Origin: Plut-88900 sp963668115
Lineage (GTDB): Bacteria; Chloroflexota; Dehalococcoidia; Plut-88900
Assembly (NCBI GenBank): GCA_963668115.1
Contig: OY764147.1
Span: 1-64,000, forward strand
Direction: 5' to 3'
Length of the DNA: 64,000 nucleotides
Shown: positions 9,131 to 18,596 of the stretch, in pieces
Layout: each line of letters begins with the position of its first letter
Position numbering within the stretch: position 1 is the stretch's first letter
Translations under genes and position numbers: made by a program
Notes under the pieces: generated by a model
Databases searched by the model: none
Told to the model about the DNA's origin: nothing
The model's input: the letters and a program-made list of their open reading frames with translations, nothing else

Positions 9131-9552
9131 TGCATTAACCTCCAATTCTCCTCCGATTAGTTGTCATTAAGGGCTGGTAGGCAAGCCCTTTACTTTTGTC
9201 ATTCGCCTCTTTCCGGCCGTGGACTACTGCTTGTACGATGTCTTTTTCATGGTAGTTTCGCATTACCAAGGCCGGATCGTTTTGAACTTTCTGCTCTTTC
9301 CTCGGTTCTGTTTGAAAGTTGGGTTTGCCACCACGGCCTGTTTCAGCAAACCCTCTCGTTCGACCAAATCCCTACTTCCAAGCAGAACCGCTCGGCCAAC
9401 AAAAAAGGCGATCCGACATCTGGGTTACGCCCAGTCGCCAGCTCGCCCTGTCCTCTGGCATTCCCTTCCTAATAAACGAGGCGCTTCTCACTGATTTTCA
9501 TAGTGCGCCCGCTTGCTTATATTAGGTGGTTCGGAAAGCGTACGCTCATGAA
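9131..9552. other. Gene-poor gap left of the IS element
   Basis: No ORF here has family features or a convincing ribosome site. A stretch near 9309-9347 (TTTGAAAGTTGGGTTTGC and following) resembles the sequence just right of the IS at 10540-10577, about three-quarters identical by eye. Otherwise nothing is recognised. Confidence 0.4.
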
Positions 9553-10528
9553 TGTGTCATGTCAATTGAGCGCAATATTATGCGTAAATATCCGACAGGT
9601 GGAAGACTCCTTTCTCGAGAGGGGGTTTTAGTCCGAGGGCGAGGTGTGGGCGGTGGTAGTGATACCGGTCCAGGAACTGCTCTACCAATCTCCGGCACTG
9701 GGGAAGGTCCTGGGCGCTGTAATGAGCCCAGCCCAGACATTCTTTCCGCACTGTCCTGTTGAAGCTCTCTATGTAGGCCTGCTCATTCTTCTTGTAGGGC
9801 CGAGCTATCCGGTGTCGTTGGCAGTAGGCCAACACCCTTTGGGCAAAGGCCTCTTTGAACTCACTGCCTCCGTCGGTTTGGATCAACTCCACCCCGCCAT
9901 CGAAGCGCCGTGTCATCGCCTGATCCAGGAAGGCACAGCCGTAAGCGGCACTCAGGGCCGGGGCTAGCAGGATGTCTGCCTCTCTGGTGTATATGTCGAT
10001 GCCGGTGAAGGCATACAGCCCTCCAAACATCACCGTGTCCATCTGTACCACCTGGCGGGGCCCATCAGCCGTGGGCACCGGCCCTCTGCGCCGGTTCTTC
10101 TTCCACTTGGAGCGGATCACGTACTTCTCCTTCAGCACCTCATATATCTTGGGCACCGACAGACGCACCCCGTGCTCCCGCTCCAGAAAGTAGGCTATCT
10201 TCTGCCCGCAGCATCCCGCCTCTCGCTCCCTGATGCCCCACACCCATCGCTTTACCATCGGATCGACCCGCCTCCCCATCCTGGGACCCTTCTTGGCTTG
10301 CTCGTATCGCTCCAGGAAGGGCAGCAACCCCTGTTCCTGGATGCCCCGCACCCATAGATGGATCGTCTCCCGGTGTTTACCCAGCTGCCGCGCTATCTGC
10401 GCCTTTGCTACTCCTTGCCCGTACAGTTCCCAGGCTAACGTTATCAATGTGAGGTTCGACATGTCCATGAGCTTACATGGACTGTCGGATTTCTACGGAA
10501 ACGTTGCGTTGAGGAGAAGATATACACA
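9553..10528 (-). mobile_element. IS481/IS3-like insertion sequence with long imperfect terminal repeats
   Basis: The left end (9553-9598, 46 nt) and the inverted right end (10528-10482, 47 nt) both begin TGTGT, share CGCAA in the middle and end with CGTA-four bases-TCCGACAG. They enclose one DDE transposase gene. The length is 976 bp. No convincing target-site duplication is visible at these borders. Confidence 0.75.
9578..10468 (-). CDS. IS481-type DDE transposase (rve integrase core)
   Basis: 296 residues. The N-terminal helix-turn-helix (AKAQIARQLGKHRETIHLWV) is followed by an rve core with the catalytic triad in VVQMDTVMFGG (Asp), LIQTDGGSEF (Asp) and NEQAYIESFNRTVRKE (Glu). The C-terminus has the RYHYHRPHLALGLKPP segment typical of IS481/IS3 transposases. 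The stop lies inside the left terminal repeat. The gene appears intact. Confidence 0.88.
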   Translation of the reverse strand: MDMSNLTLITLAWELYGQGVAKAQIARQLGKHRETIHLWVRGIQEQGLLPFLERYEQAKKGPRMGRRVDPMVKRWVWGIREREAGCCGQKIAYFLEREHGVRLSVPKIYEVLKEKYVIRSKWKKNRRRGPVPTADGPRQVVQMDTVMFGGLYAFTGIDIYTREADILLAPALSAAYGCAFLDQAMTRRFDGGVELIQTDGGSEFKEAFAQRVLAYCQRHRIARPYKKNEQAYIESFNRTVRKECLGWAHYSAQDLPQCRRLVEQFLDRYHYHRPHLALGLKPPLEKGVFHLSDIYA

Positions 10529-11686
10529 ACATGGTTCAATTTGAAAGTGCGGGTTTGCAACAAAGCCAGTTTGGAACAGTGCCGATGCTATCCTCACGAT
10601 CTAGACGGGGGGTGGGGTAAGGTCTCCGACCCTACGTAAACATGGGGTTGATAAGGGGGGATTGTCAAAACGGGTATTCTCAGGCTATGAAATACCTCAG
10701 CACCGTGGACTGAAACACATGGGGTTTGCAGTCCGGCCTGAATTTCACAAGACCCTGAAGCAATACGCTGCCGACAGGCAATTGACCACGACGCATTTGG
10801 CCGTAGATGCGGTTGCAAGACGGCTGAAAAGGGCGGGCTATTGACCCGTTCTCACGGCGGAAGCTAAGGAGTGACATCAACTCAGGCAGATTGAGCGTAT
10901 GGTCTAGGACCAAAGCGACAACGAAGGACAGCGGGGGGCAGAACTAGGCCGGGACTAAATTGGGGGGCGGGCATCGGGCGGTCTCCCACTCGCATCGGCA
11001 CAAGGGGCCGCTCGACAGGCTAGACTGGATTCGGGTATCCAGTCCTCCTCTTATGACTTCCTCGATACCTGACGAGTTTCTTCATTCTGGGGATACACAG
11101 ACCGGATGGCCTTCAAGGCATCCTTTGCTCCGGCCTGTGACTCTTGTAGCCACCTAGTGATGTTCTGGTTCTTCTCACCTTTAGGGTTTTGAATGGGAAA
11201 GGGTGACATGAGTAGGGGGGAAGAAACTACCGTAAGTCACCACTATGTCTGTCCCCAATGCGGAACCCGTTATGAAACACTTTCGATGTCCATCTCCTGC
11301 GACTTCAACCGACTGGTACTTATATGGCAACGGAAAGCGGCGGAGGCTTAAACCCCAAAGCTGAGAAGAACCGATTACGGGATTCCAACCGAAAGAGAAA
11401 TTGGGCAGATCCATAACCCGCCCGCAAGAAAGGGATATCACCGGTGCCCGCCGCCCCTTGCTGATGCCGTATGGCCCATAGATGTTCCAAAGTCGAGTAT
11501 CTGAAGACGGCATGCAGCATCCTACTCCGAGCGGTCACCGGCGCAAAGGACCCTAGACATTGGTAGGCGGTAGAGCATTTCCGCCAAGACAAGGACGCTG
11601 GATTTGTCTGACGGGGAGGGGTGGAAGGGTGGGGTCACCCTTCTTGCGGTCAAATGCCGGTGCAAAACTGTTGGGGGGAGTATGTG
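10529..11686. other. Gene-poor stretch right of the IS element
   Basis: About 1.1 kb with only one weak small ORF (10662-10844). Other open frames lack ribosome sites and recognisable motifs. No RNA gene, terminator or array was seen. Confidence 0.4.
10662..10844 (+). CDS. Possible small ribbon-helix-helix-like protein
   Basis: A 60-residue frame. From its internal Met (10719) it reads MGFAVRPEFHKTLKQYAADR and then a helix with HLAVDAVARRLKRAGY. A short beta-like start with two amphipathic helices recalls Arc/MetJ-type DNA-binding proteins. The TTG start has a G-rich stretch only 2 nt upstream, so initiation is doubtful. The family call is a guess from pattern. Confidence 0.25.
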   Translation: MSKRVFSGYEIPQHRGLKHMGFAVRPEFHKTLKQYAADRQLTTTHLAVDAVARRLKRAGY

Positions 11687-11884
11687 ATGAATGATAGCTG
11701 TGTTCGATTGATCTTGAGTTGTCGTACGCGCCCCCAATTACGGATGGCGATAGAGGAATTGGTGTCCCGCCGTCAAGTCTCGATGCCCCAGGCAATGGTC
11801 GCGGAGTTGGGATTGGGCTTCAGAGGCGTCAATTGCATGATCCTGGCAGACGGCAGCGAAACGGCGCTAGATGTATATGTATAA
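11687..11884 (+). CDS. Small hypothetical protein
   Basis: 65 residues from an ATG with GGGGGGAG 6 nt upstream. The protein starts MNDSCVRLILSCRTRPQLRM, has one predicted helix and no Cys cluster or transmembrane segment. It is not recognised. It stands alone between the IS and the end of hsdR, transcribed toward hsdR's 3' end. It is supported mainly by its ribosome site. Confidence 0.35.
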   Translation: MNDSCVRLILSCRTRPQLRMAIEELVSRRQVSMPQAMVAELGLGFRGVNCMILADGSETALDVYV

Positions 11885-12188
11885 CGGTGCTGTGATACAA
11901 CCAGCCAGTAGAGGTCGTCGCCTATGTCTCAGCTAAGACACCCCTCTTTGGGATACCTTTGTTGCGTGGACACAACCTGATTATGGACGCGGAGGGCGGC
12001 GGGCGAGTTCTCGTACGGGCGAAGGCTTAATGAGTTTTAAAAGAAGGAGGAGGGGTAGAGGTGGATCGCTAGGATGCAGTCGATTATTCAGGAGGGATGG
12101 ATTCCCCTGACTTCTCGGGGGTAGGCTCTGCCTCCGCAGGAATGACGGTGTAAAGGGCGGGTATGACGGAAGGGAGAAGAACCGCGCT
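11885..12188. repeat. Intergenic segment with a REP-like palindromic element
   Basis: No gene. The stretch 12091-12148 (GGAGGGATGGATTCCCCTGA ... GCAGGAATGACGG) is the GGAATCCATCC / GTCATTCC type of dispersed palindrome that recurs at 50439-50560. It sits downstream of hsdR and might serve as its transcript end. No T-tract was seen. Confidence 0.5.
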
Positions 12189-15100
12189 TCAGGTCGTGGC
12201 CCAACCTTCTGACAACACTTCCGCCTGCTCCAACACCGTTCGCGTGGCCTTTTCCTGTTTGTCCGGCGGATAGCCGTGCTTGCGGAGGATTCGACGTACC
12301 AACACCCGAAGATGAGCCCGAACGTTTTCCCGTAGGGTCCAATCAATTGTGACGTTGTTTCGGACTGTTTCTACCAGCTGGCGGGCGATGGTGCGGAGGA
12401 TTTCATCGCCCAGGACTTGGACTGCACTATCGTTCGTTTCCAAAGCGTCATAAAAGGCCAATTCATCATCCGATAGTCCGAGCTTCTCCCCCCGAGCCTT
12501 AGCCTCCCGCATCTCCTTGGCAAGCTTGATAAGCTCCTCGATTACCTGTGCCGCCTCTATCGCCCGGTTCTGGTAGCGTCTCAGGGTTTCCTCCAACATC
12601 TCCGCGAAGGACCGAGCCTGAACAACATTCTTGCGCCGTCGTGTTGTAATTTCCCCCTTGAGCAGTTTCTGTAGGAGCTCGACAGCAAGGTTTCGATGCG
12701 GTATGTCTCGCACTTCAGCCAGGAACTCGTCCGATAGCACGGAGATGTCCGGCTTATCTAGCCCCGCCGCAGAAAATACATCCATCACCCCCTCGGAGGA
12801 CACAGCACGAGAAAGGATTTGTCGAACGGCAAGGTCCAACTCCTCCTCTGGTCGAGACTCGCTCGCGGCGCGTTTGGAGAGGGCAACCCGTACTGCTTGG
12901 AAGAATCCCACGTCATCTCTTATTCGAAACGTCTCCGCATGGGGTGCAGCCAAGGCGAATGCCTGAGACAGGTCCCGCACCGCATTCAGGCACCGATCCT
13001 TACCATCCCTTAGCGCCAGCACATGCTCTTGAGCAGCAGGTAGTAGTCCCAGCCTCTCTTGCGGGGTGCCGTCTGTCCACCTGGACCAGTCAAAGCCGTG
13101 GAAGAGGGCACAACAAATCTCGTATTTCTCCAGCATCACCGCAACCGCCTCTTCCTGGTCGAGTGCCGTCTTGCCTTTACCGCCGCTCTCCGTGTATGTG
13201 GCCAGAGCCTTCTTCAAGTCGTGCGCGAGGCCCAGGTAGTCCACGACCAGACCGCCAGGTTTATCTTTGAAGACCCGATTCACCCGAGCGATAGCCTGCA
13301 TAAGCCCGTGGCCCCTCATGGGCTTGTCCACGTACATCGTGTGCAGGCTAGGGGCGTCAAAGCCGGTCAACCACATGTCCCGCACCAGCGCGACCTGCAG
13401 CGGGTCATCCGGGTCCCGGAACCTCTTTGCCAGTTCTTCTCGCCGGGCCTTGTTTCTGATGTGCGATTGCCACTCCAGGGGATCGGACGCCGACCCCGTC
13501 ATTACAACCTTCATCGCTCCCTTATCGTCATCATCGTCGTGCCAGTCAGGGCGCAGGCGCACCAACTCCCGATAGAGGTCAATGCAGATGCGACGGCTCA
13601 TGCACACTACCATCGCCTTTCCTTGGATGGCATCCAAGCGCTTTTCGAAATGACCCACGAGGTCCTCTGCAACCTGCTTCACCCGCTTTTCAGAGCCAAC
13701 GACGGCCTCAAGCTGGGCCCACTTGGTCTTAAGCTTCTCCCGGCGCTCCACCTCCTCTCCCTCGGTGACCTCCTCGAAGTCCGGGTCTATGTGCGGCCTT
13801 TCGTTCTCATCCAGGGCAAGCTTCGCCAGACGGCTCTCGTAGTAGATGGGCACGGTGGCCTTGTCTTCTACTGAACGCTGGATGTCGTAGATGCTGATGT
13901 ATTCTCCGAACACAGCCCGAGTGTTGGCGTCCTGTAGCTCCACGGGGGTGCCGGTGAAGCCAACGAACGACGCGTTGGGCAGCGCATCACGCATATACTT
14001 GGCGAAACCATAGGAAACGTTGCCCGTCTTTGGATTCATGGACGGCCTGAACCCGTACTGGCTGCGGTGCGCCTCGTCGGCAATGACGACTATGTTGCGC
14101 CTGTCTGATAAAGCGGGATAATTGTCTCCCTTCTCCTCGGGGAAGAACTTCTGGATTGTCGTGAACACTACTCCCCCGGCGTTCACCGAGAGCTTTTTCC
14201 GCAGGTCGGCGCGATTCTCGGCCTGGGTCGGGGGTTGCCGGATGAGGTCCTGACAGCGAGAGAAGGTCCCGAATAGCTGGTCGTCTAGGTCGTTGCGGTC
14301 GGTGAGGACGACCACAGTCGGGTTCTCCATCGCCGGCTCCCGGATGACGGCGCCCGTATAGAAGGCCATCGTCAAGCTCTTTCCCGACCCCTGCGTGTGC
14401 CACACCACCCCGATCCGCCGGTCTCCGGGCTCTCCTCCCGGCTTCTGCCCCGCCTCGTAGTGTCCTCCCTCCTCAGCGGTCTCGCGTTCTTCCCGTTGCA
14501 GCCTTGCTGCCCGCAGGGTCTCGGCAAGGGCAACCCTCACGGCGTGGAACTGATGGTAACCCGCCATCTTTTTGGATAGGACGCCGCTTCCGTCATCCTC
14601 GAACACGATAAAGTCGCGAGTGAGAGGTAGGAACCGATTCGGTTGGAAGGCGCCCTGCAGCATCACCTGTAACTCGGTCATATGGGAATCGGCCAGGGTC
14701 TCCCCGGTTATGGTGCGCCAGGGCTTGAACCACTCCCGACCCGCAGTAATGGAACCCACCCGGGCCTGCGTCCCATCGGAAACCAGCAGCGCCTCGTTCA
14801 TGGAGAAGAGGGTGGGGAGCTCGGCCTTATAGGTCTGCAGCTGCTGCCACGCCGACCATATCGTGGCATCCTCGTCCGCAGGGTTCTTTAGCTCGATGAT
14901 GCCCAAGGGTAGGCCGTTGACGAACAAAACGACATCCGGCCTGCGGGTGTTCCGGTTCTCGGTGACGGTGAACTGGTTGACCGCCAGCCAGTCATTGTTG
15001 ACAGGATTGTCGAAGTCGATGACCTGGATCTGATCGCCGCGTATCCTCCCATCCGTGTCTCGATACTCAACTCCCACACCGTTGACGAGCATCCGGTGAA

Positions 15101-15365
15101 AGGCCCGGTTACGGGCTTCGAGGCTCGACCCCTCGGGGCGGGTGAGCTTGCGAAAGGCATCGTCCAGGGCGTCCGCGGGGAGTCGGGGATTGAGCTTGGT
15201 GAGGGAGTCTCTCAGCCTATGCTCCAGGACCACCTGCCCGTAATCGTCACGCTCGGCGTCGGACGTATCTGGTGCAATATCAGGGCCGTGGGCCACCCCC
15301 CACCCCAGCCCCGACAACCACTCAAGTGCCGCCTGTTCTACATCCGCTTCGGTGAGGGTGGTCAT
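12189..15365 (-). CDS. hsdR: Type I restriction enzyme R subunit
   Basis: 1058 residues. The motor-nuclease subunit cuts unmodified DNA after ATP-driven translocation. The N-terminal PD-(D/E)xK nuclease shows RRPDVVLFVNG (Asp144) and GIIELK (Glu158, Lys160). The SF2 helicase core has HTQGSGKS (326-330), IADEAHRSQYG (DEAH box) and VGFTGTPVE. A long helical C-terminus follows for complex assembly. It is the last gene of the operon running from hsdM at 21000, starting 5 nt after the DUF5615 gene. All motifs are intact, so activity is plausible. Confidence 0.95.
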   Translation of the reverse strand: MTTLTEADVEQAALEWLSGLGWGVAHGPDIAPDTSDAERDDYGQVVLEHRLRDSLTKLNPRLPADALDDAFRKLTRPEGSSLEARNRAFHRMLVNGVGVEYRDTDGRIRGDQIQVIDFDNPVNNDWLAVNQFTVTENRNTRRPDVVLFVNGLPLGIIELKNPADEDATIWSAWQQLQTYKAELPTLFSMNEALLVSDGTQARVGSITAGREWFKPWRTITGETLADSHMTELQVMLQGAFQPNRFLPLTRDFIVFEDDGSGVLSKKMAGYHQFHAVRVALAETLRAARLQREERETAEEGGHYEAGQKPGGEPGDRRIGVVWHTQGSGKSLTMAFYTGAVIREPAMENPTVVVLTDRNDLDDQLFGTFSRCQDLIRQPPTQAENRADLRKKLSVNAGGVVFTTIQKFFPEEKGDNYPALSDRRNIVVIADEAHRSQYGFRPSMNPKTGNVSYGFAKYMRDALPNASFVGFTGTPVELQDANTRAVFGEYISIYDIQRSVEDKATVPIYYESRLAKLALDENERPHIDPDFEEVTEGEEVERREKLKTKWAQLEAVVGSEKRVKQVAEDLVGHFEKRLDAIQGKAMVVCMSRRICIDLYRELVRLRPDWHDDDDDKGAMKVVMTGSASDPLEWQSHIRNKARREELAKRFRDPDDPLQVALVRDMWLTGFDAPSLHTMYVDKPMRGHGLMQAIARVNRVFKDKPGGLVVDYLGLAHDLKKALATYTESGGKGKTALDQEEAVAVMLEKYEICCALFHGFDWSRWTDGTPQERLGLLPAAQEHVLALRDGKDRCLNAVRDLSQAFALAAPHAETFRIRDDVGFFQAVRVALSKRAASESRPEEELDLAVRQILSRAVSSEGVMDVFSAAGLDKPDISVLSDEFLAEVRDIPHRNLAVELLQKLLKGEITTRRRKNVVQARSFAEMLEETLRRYQNRAIEAAQVIEELIKLAKEMREAKARGEKLGLSDDELAFYDALETNDSAVQVLGDEILRTIARQLVETVRNNVTIDWTLRENVRAHLRVLVRRILRKHGYPPDKQEKATRTVLEQAEVLSEGWATT

Positions 15366-15369
15366 CCGG

Positions 15370-15723
15370 TCACTCCCTGATGCGAACCCTAGTGTCTTCC
15401 ACTATCCAAAGTTGTCCTTGCATCGATGGGCCAGACAACTGCCGCAAAAGTCGTGCAATTACCTCCATTTGATGACGAGGCCCCTGTCTGCCGAGGCGAA
15501 GCACCATGATGCCGGGATAGCGCTCTGGAGGATACACCCTGATATCAGCAAAGTCCGTGTCCAGGGTCACTAACACTCGGCCTTCAGCGGCGCACACAGA
15601 TGCAACGCCTGCGTCTCCCTCACCAGTCATCCCCTGCTCCTTAACGGTGACGGCATCGTGGCCTGCCTCACTAAAGAGCCCGGTAAGCTTGCCGGAGAGA
15701 TTCTCGTCCAGTTTGAACCGCAC
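15370..15723 (-). CDS. DUF5615 PIN-like protein (putative toxin)
   Basis: 117 residues starting M(GTG)RFKLDENLSGKLTGLFSEAG, then HDAVTVKEQGMTGEGD and VLVTLDTDFADIR. DUF5615 is a compact PIN-like fold with the acidic residues DEN, GEGD and TDFAD in the expected order, and is predicted to be an RNase toxin. The DUF433 gene directly upstream (8-nt gap) is its usual partner. Sitting inside a restriction operon, it may be an addiction or back-up module. This role is inferred from family context. Confidence 0.8.
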   Translation of the reverse strand: MRFKLDENLSGKLTGLFSEAGHDAVTVKEQGMTGEGDAGVASVCAAEGRVLVTLDTDFADIRVYPPERYPGIMVLRLGRQGPRHQMEVIARLLRQLSGPSMQGQLWIVEDTRVRIRE

Positions 15724-15731
15724 GGCGGACT

Positions 15732-15965
15732 CTACCCGGCAAGGGGCACGACGCGTTCCTTAGCCAACTCAGCAGCATAGAGCAGCGTAGCCTGCACGGC
15801 CTCGCGAGAAACGGACGGATAATGAGTTACGACTTCTTCCACCCCCAAGCCCTCTGCCAGGCTATCGAGGATGACCGTGACCATAACCCGCGTGCCTGTG
15901 ATGCAAGCCCTGCCGTGGCACACTGCGGGATCTGTAGATATGTAGTCTTGCCACTTCATTGGCAT
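15732..15965 (-). CDS. DUF433 antitoxin-like protein
   Basis: Typical DUF433 sequence: MPMKWQDYISTDPAVCHGRA, then ITGTRVMVTVILDSLAEGL and EEVVTHYPSVSREAVQATLLYAAEL. It is a small winged-helix-like protein usually encoded just before DUF5615 toxins and thought to neutralise them and repress the pair. The ATG at 15965 has GGAAGG upstream; the ATG at 15959 is an alternative. The longer open frame upstream has no family similarity. Confidence 0.8.
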   Translation of the reverse strand: MPMKWQDYISTDPAVCHGRACITGTRVMVTVILDSLAEGLGVEEVVTHYPSVSREAVQATLLYAAELAKERVVPLAG

Positions 15966-16065
15966 GGAACCTTCCAATCTCCGAGACCAAGCACCTGACA
16001 GATTATACCTGTTGTCCGCCCCCACCCCCGACACTCGCCCAAGCGCCGCCTGCACAATCCTTTAT

Positions 16066-16830
16066 CTATGCAGCCAATTCCTCGCGCACGCTTCCTCGCT
16101 CGGACCAAAGTACAGGATTGACGTCGTAGCTTCTCATCGCTTCTAGTACACCAGTCGAAACTGGGGAATCCGAGTCATTGAGTATTGCATACGCTCTTGA
16201 TTCCGAAGGGCGCGTATCTCTGGTGTCAATCCAGGAAAACGCCATAGCTTGAGCGCGATCGCGGTTTGGACGGTTTATCGGCCGTAGTATACGTTCCGGC
16301 TGCGACACTGATTTAGGTATGACGAACTGGAATAGGTGGTCATAACCACTCGCACCCGTAAACTTCACGTTGGGAGTGTATCGGATATTGCATGTGTCTA
16401 GCCATCCCACTACGTCATCATAGAACAAATTCGCGACCATGGTTGGAGCAAGGTAAAACAGGTCGTTAACCGCCAGCATAGCCTGCACTAGATTGTGTTT
16501 GCGTGTTCCAAAGTTGCCCTTTGACGCACGCACTTGTAGTCCGCCTTCAACCTTATTCACACCAAAGCCATTGAGTGTCATCGTAAGGAGTTCCTGTCGC
16601 CTGCCCCCTTCTATCTTGCACCCCGATTGTTCGAGGTCGTCAAGTATGTAACCGCCGTCCGTGAGCACGTACCCACTGCCTTCCCGGGTGACGTATATCT
16701 GAAGCCGATCGTTGTGGCGGTCCAGATACGGGGTAGTTATCTCCACCCAGTCATCTATCTGGCGAAGGGTTGTATTGTCACGCAACCAATACCAATACTC
16801 GTCCAAAAGAGCTTGTATTTCTTGTGTCAT
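16066..16830 (-). CDS. DUF1828/DUF1829 domain protein
   Basis: 254 residues from an ATG that overlaps the stop of the upstream DUF6978 gene as ATGA. The N-terminal half (to about 105) fits DUF1828, with TPYLDRHNDRLQIYVTREG, VLTDGGYILDDLEQSG and RRQELLTMTLNGFGV. The C-terminal half fits DUF1829, with LFYDDVVGWLD, FTGASGYDHLFQFVIPKS and AFSWIDTRD. The function is not established, though the family is frequent beside restriction and phage-related genes. The start at 16830 is preferred over 16875 because of the coupling overlap. Family recognition is from memory of conserved segments. Confidence 0.75.
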   Translation of the reverse strand: MTQEIQALLDEYWYWLRDNTTLRQIDDWVEITTPYLDRHNDRLQIYVTREGSGYVLTDGGYILDDLEQSGCKIEGGRRQELLTMTLNGFGVNKVEGGLQVRASKGNFGTRKHNLVQAMLAVNDLFYLAPTMVANLFYDDVVGWLDTCNIRYTPNVKFTGASGYDHLFQFVIPKSVSQPERILRPINRPNRDRAQAMAFSWIDTRDTRPSESRAYAILNDSDSPVSTGVLEAMRSYDVNPVLWSERGSVREELAA

Positions 16831-17273
16831 GCGGACAATCCCCATCTTATATGCGGTGGTTGCACTATATTGCAAAATTGCAGGAAGTCTTGGAAGACCT
16901 GCTGCTTGTCGTCCGAGTCAGCAAACTTGTCTTCTGGTAGTGGAAAGGCCCACTTGTGACCGTATCCTTCTCGATAGATGTGAAGGTGTGGGCATTCTAT
17001 CGGCTTATTGTCTGGATTGATATGCAGGGAACCTCCAAAGCAAAGACGCAGAAGAGGTACGACACGGCGACCTCGATTCTGGTAGACCCCTTTTGCTAGA
17101 TTTACCCGCCCCCTGTATAGATCCAGCACGAATTTTTCTCTGCCATCGATGGAAACTACAGGTATCGACAATCCTCCTCCCATCCCCGGATACGACCATA
17201 CTTGTTCATCGATCCGTCGTTTCTCCATCGCCATCAATGCATCTGCCTCTGCTTGGCTCAGGTCATATACCAC
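16827..17273 (-). CDS. DUF6978 family protein
   Basis: 148 residues beginning MVYDLSQAEADALMAMEKRR and ending in the FPLPEDKFADSDDKQQVFQD region, with a beta-rich middle (VVSIDGREKFVLDLYRGRVN) and HLHIYREGYGHKWAF. It overlaps the end of hsdS by 11 nt and the next gene by 4 nt, so it is translationally coupled to both. DUF6978 and DUF1828 proteins tend to be neighbours. A paired function such as a nuclease or immunity module attached to the restriction operon is inference. Confidence 0.7.
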   Translation of the reverse strand: MVYDLSQAEADALMAMEKRRIDEQVWSYPGMGGGLSIPVVSIDGREKFVLDLYRGRVNLAKGVYQNRGRRVVPLLRLCFGGSLHINPDNKPIECPHLHIYREGYGHKWAFPLPEDKFADSDDKQQVFQDFLQFCNIVQPPHIRWGLSA

Positions 17274-18594
17274 CGTCAGAACTCCTACTTGTCGTCACCC
17301 CCACCTCACCCGACACCAACCCAGGCAACAATGCATCCCGTTGTGCTCTCAGTGATTCGGCTTCATCCGAATTACTACGCACCTTCTGAAATATTGACTC
17401 TAATGAACTTGAGAAGGTGTTGCGTAGTAGTTTCGATGGCAATACGATCGGAACCCCCTTTAAGTTCTTCTGGCTTAGCTTGGGCTGGACAGCCCCTGTG
17501 ACAAACCCCGAGATGTTAAGGTTCTTTAGCAGCAAATACAGATGTTCATTGCTAATGTGATTCTTCCCAGTAAGCACGTGTGCATGGTTGTTTACCCAGA
17601 ATTTCCCCCAAACATACTGAACGACCGGATAGCCTTCATCGTCAATAACCGAGCCGTCCTCTCCAATTAACACGTGAATCCCATCGAACAAGAAGTCATT
17701 CACGTAGTCCATCACACCGGCTGCGCCATAATACGGGTAGGGCCCCTGCCTTTGGGCACGTTGCCGACTGTTTAACGGGATTCTCTTGCTATCGTGAATG
17801 TCTATGACGTTGCCGATTGTTCCAACCCCCCACCCCTCCGGCACCTCGCCCAACTCCGAATCCACCAGCCGACCCGGAAACACGTCATACAGCTCCGCTG
17901 GCAGGCCAGGCAACGACTCCCCCCGACGCCACCGCCCCTCCATCTTCGCCCGCACCGGCTCGAAGTCCACGAACCACGACTTGAACAGCGCCCGCGCCAT
18001 CTCTTCCAGCGTCTCGTTCATCCGACGGTTCAACTCGATCTTGTCATCCAGCGCCCCGAGGACCCCCGCAATGGCCCGCTGCTCGGGGAGGGGTGGAAGG
18101 GGGATGCGTATTGTGCGCAGGTAGGTCACGGGCTGGGCGATGGACGGGACACCCACCTGCGATGTGTTCGCCAGCAATTGATGTTGTCCCTCTGGTGACT
18201 TGAAGTACAGCGCAACGAATTCGGGGATAGCCTTTGTACAGTCACAGCGCATGTAGAACTGGCGCTGTGAAATTACGTAGCGATCAAACTGTGAATCCTC
18301 GGGTATGTACGCGGCTTGCCCAATATTGCCCGCATGAGTGAATACAACGTCGCCTCTGTAAACGTTGGCGTTCGCGAGCCGCTGGGCATGCTCAGAGCTA
18401 ATGAAATTGAACCCAGGCGCGTCATCAACTCTGAATCCGTGCAGGTGCTGTCCGCTAATGACAGGTACACCTTCCGGCACGAACGTCTCGACTTTGATAG
18501 ATGACCCGAAAGGCCCCATGGCGACCTTCTCGGCAATATCCTCAATAGTCACCTCTCGCCATCCCGCTGCCGTCGTCCTAGTCTCCCCGGCCAT
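17263..18594 (-). CDS. hsdS: Type I restriction enzyme specificity subunit
   Basis: 443 residues. Two target-recognition domains are separated by the central conserved helix region PLPPLPEQRAIAGVLGALDD, which continues into LFKSWFVDFEPVRAKMEGR. The second conserved region lies near the C-terminus (IFQKVRSNSDEAESLRAQRD). It sets the DNA sequence recognised by both the methylase and the nuclease complexes. It starts 2 nt after the 83-residue ORF and ends inside the DUF6978 start. It appears intact. Confidence 0.92.
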   Translation of the reverse strand: MAGETRTTAAGWREVTIEDIAEKVAMGPFGSSIKVETFVPEGVPVISGQHLHGFRVDDAPGFNFISSEHAQRLANANVYRGDVVFTHAGNIGQAAYIPEDSQFDRYVISQRQFYMRCDCTKAIPEFVALYFKSPEGQHQLLANTSQVGVPSIAQPVTYLRTIRIPLPPLPEQRAIAGVLGALDDKIELNRRMNETLEEMARALFKSWFVDFEPVRAKMEGRWRRGESLPGLPAELYDVFPGRLVDSELGEVPEGWGVGTIGNVIDIHDSKRIPLNSRQRAQRQGPYPYYGAAGVMDYVNDFLFDGIHVLIGEDGSVIDDEGYPVVQYVWGKFWVNNHAHVLTGKNHISNEHLYLLLKNLNISGFVTGAVQPKLSQKNLKGVPIVLPSKLLRNTFSSSLESIFQKVRSNSDEAESLRAQRDALLPGLVSGEVGVTTSRSSDGGI

Positions 18595-18596
18595 CC

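Noticed and set aside
9547..10534. Target-site duplication of the IS481-like element
   Set aside because: CATG occurs near both borders but is not flush with the terminal repeats, so it could be chance.
10972..11157. Small frames between the IS element and 11687
   Set aside because: No ribosome sites or family features; composition looks non-coding.
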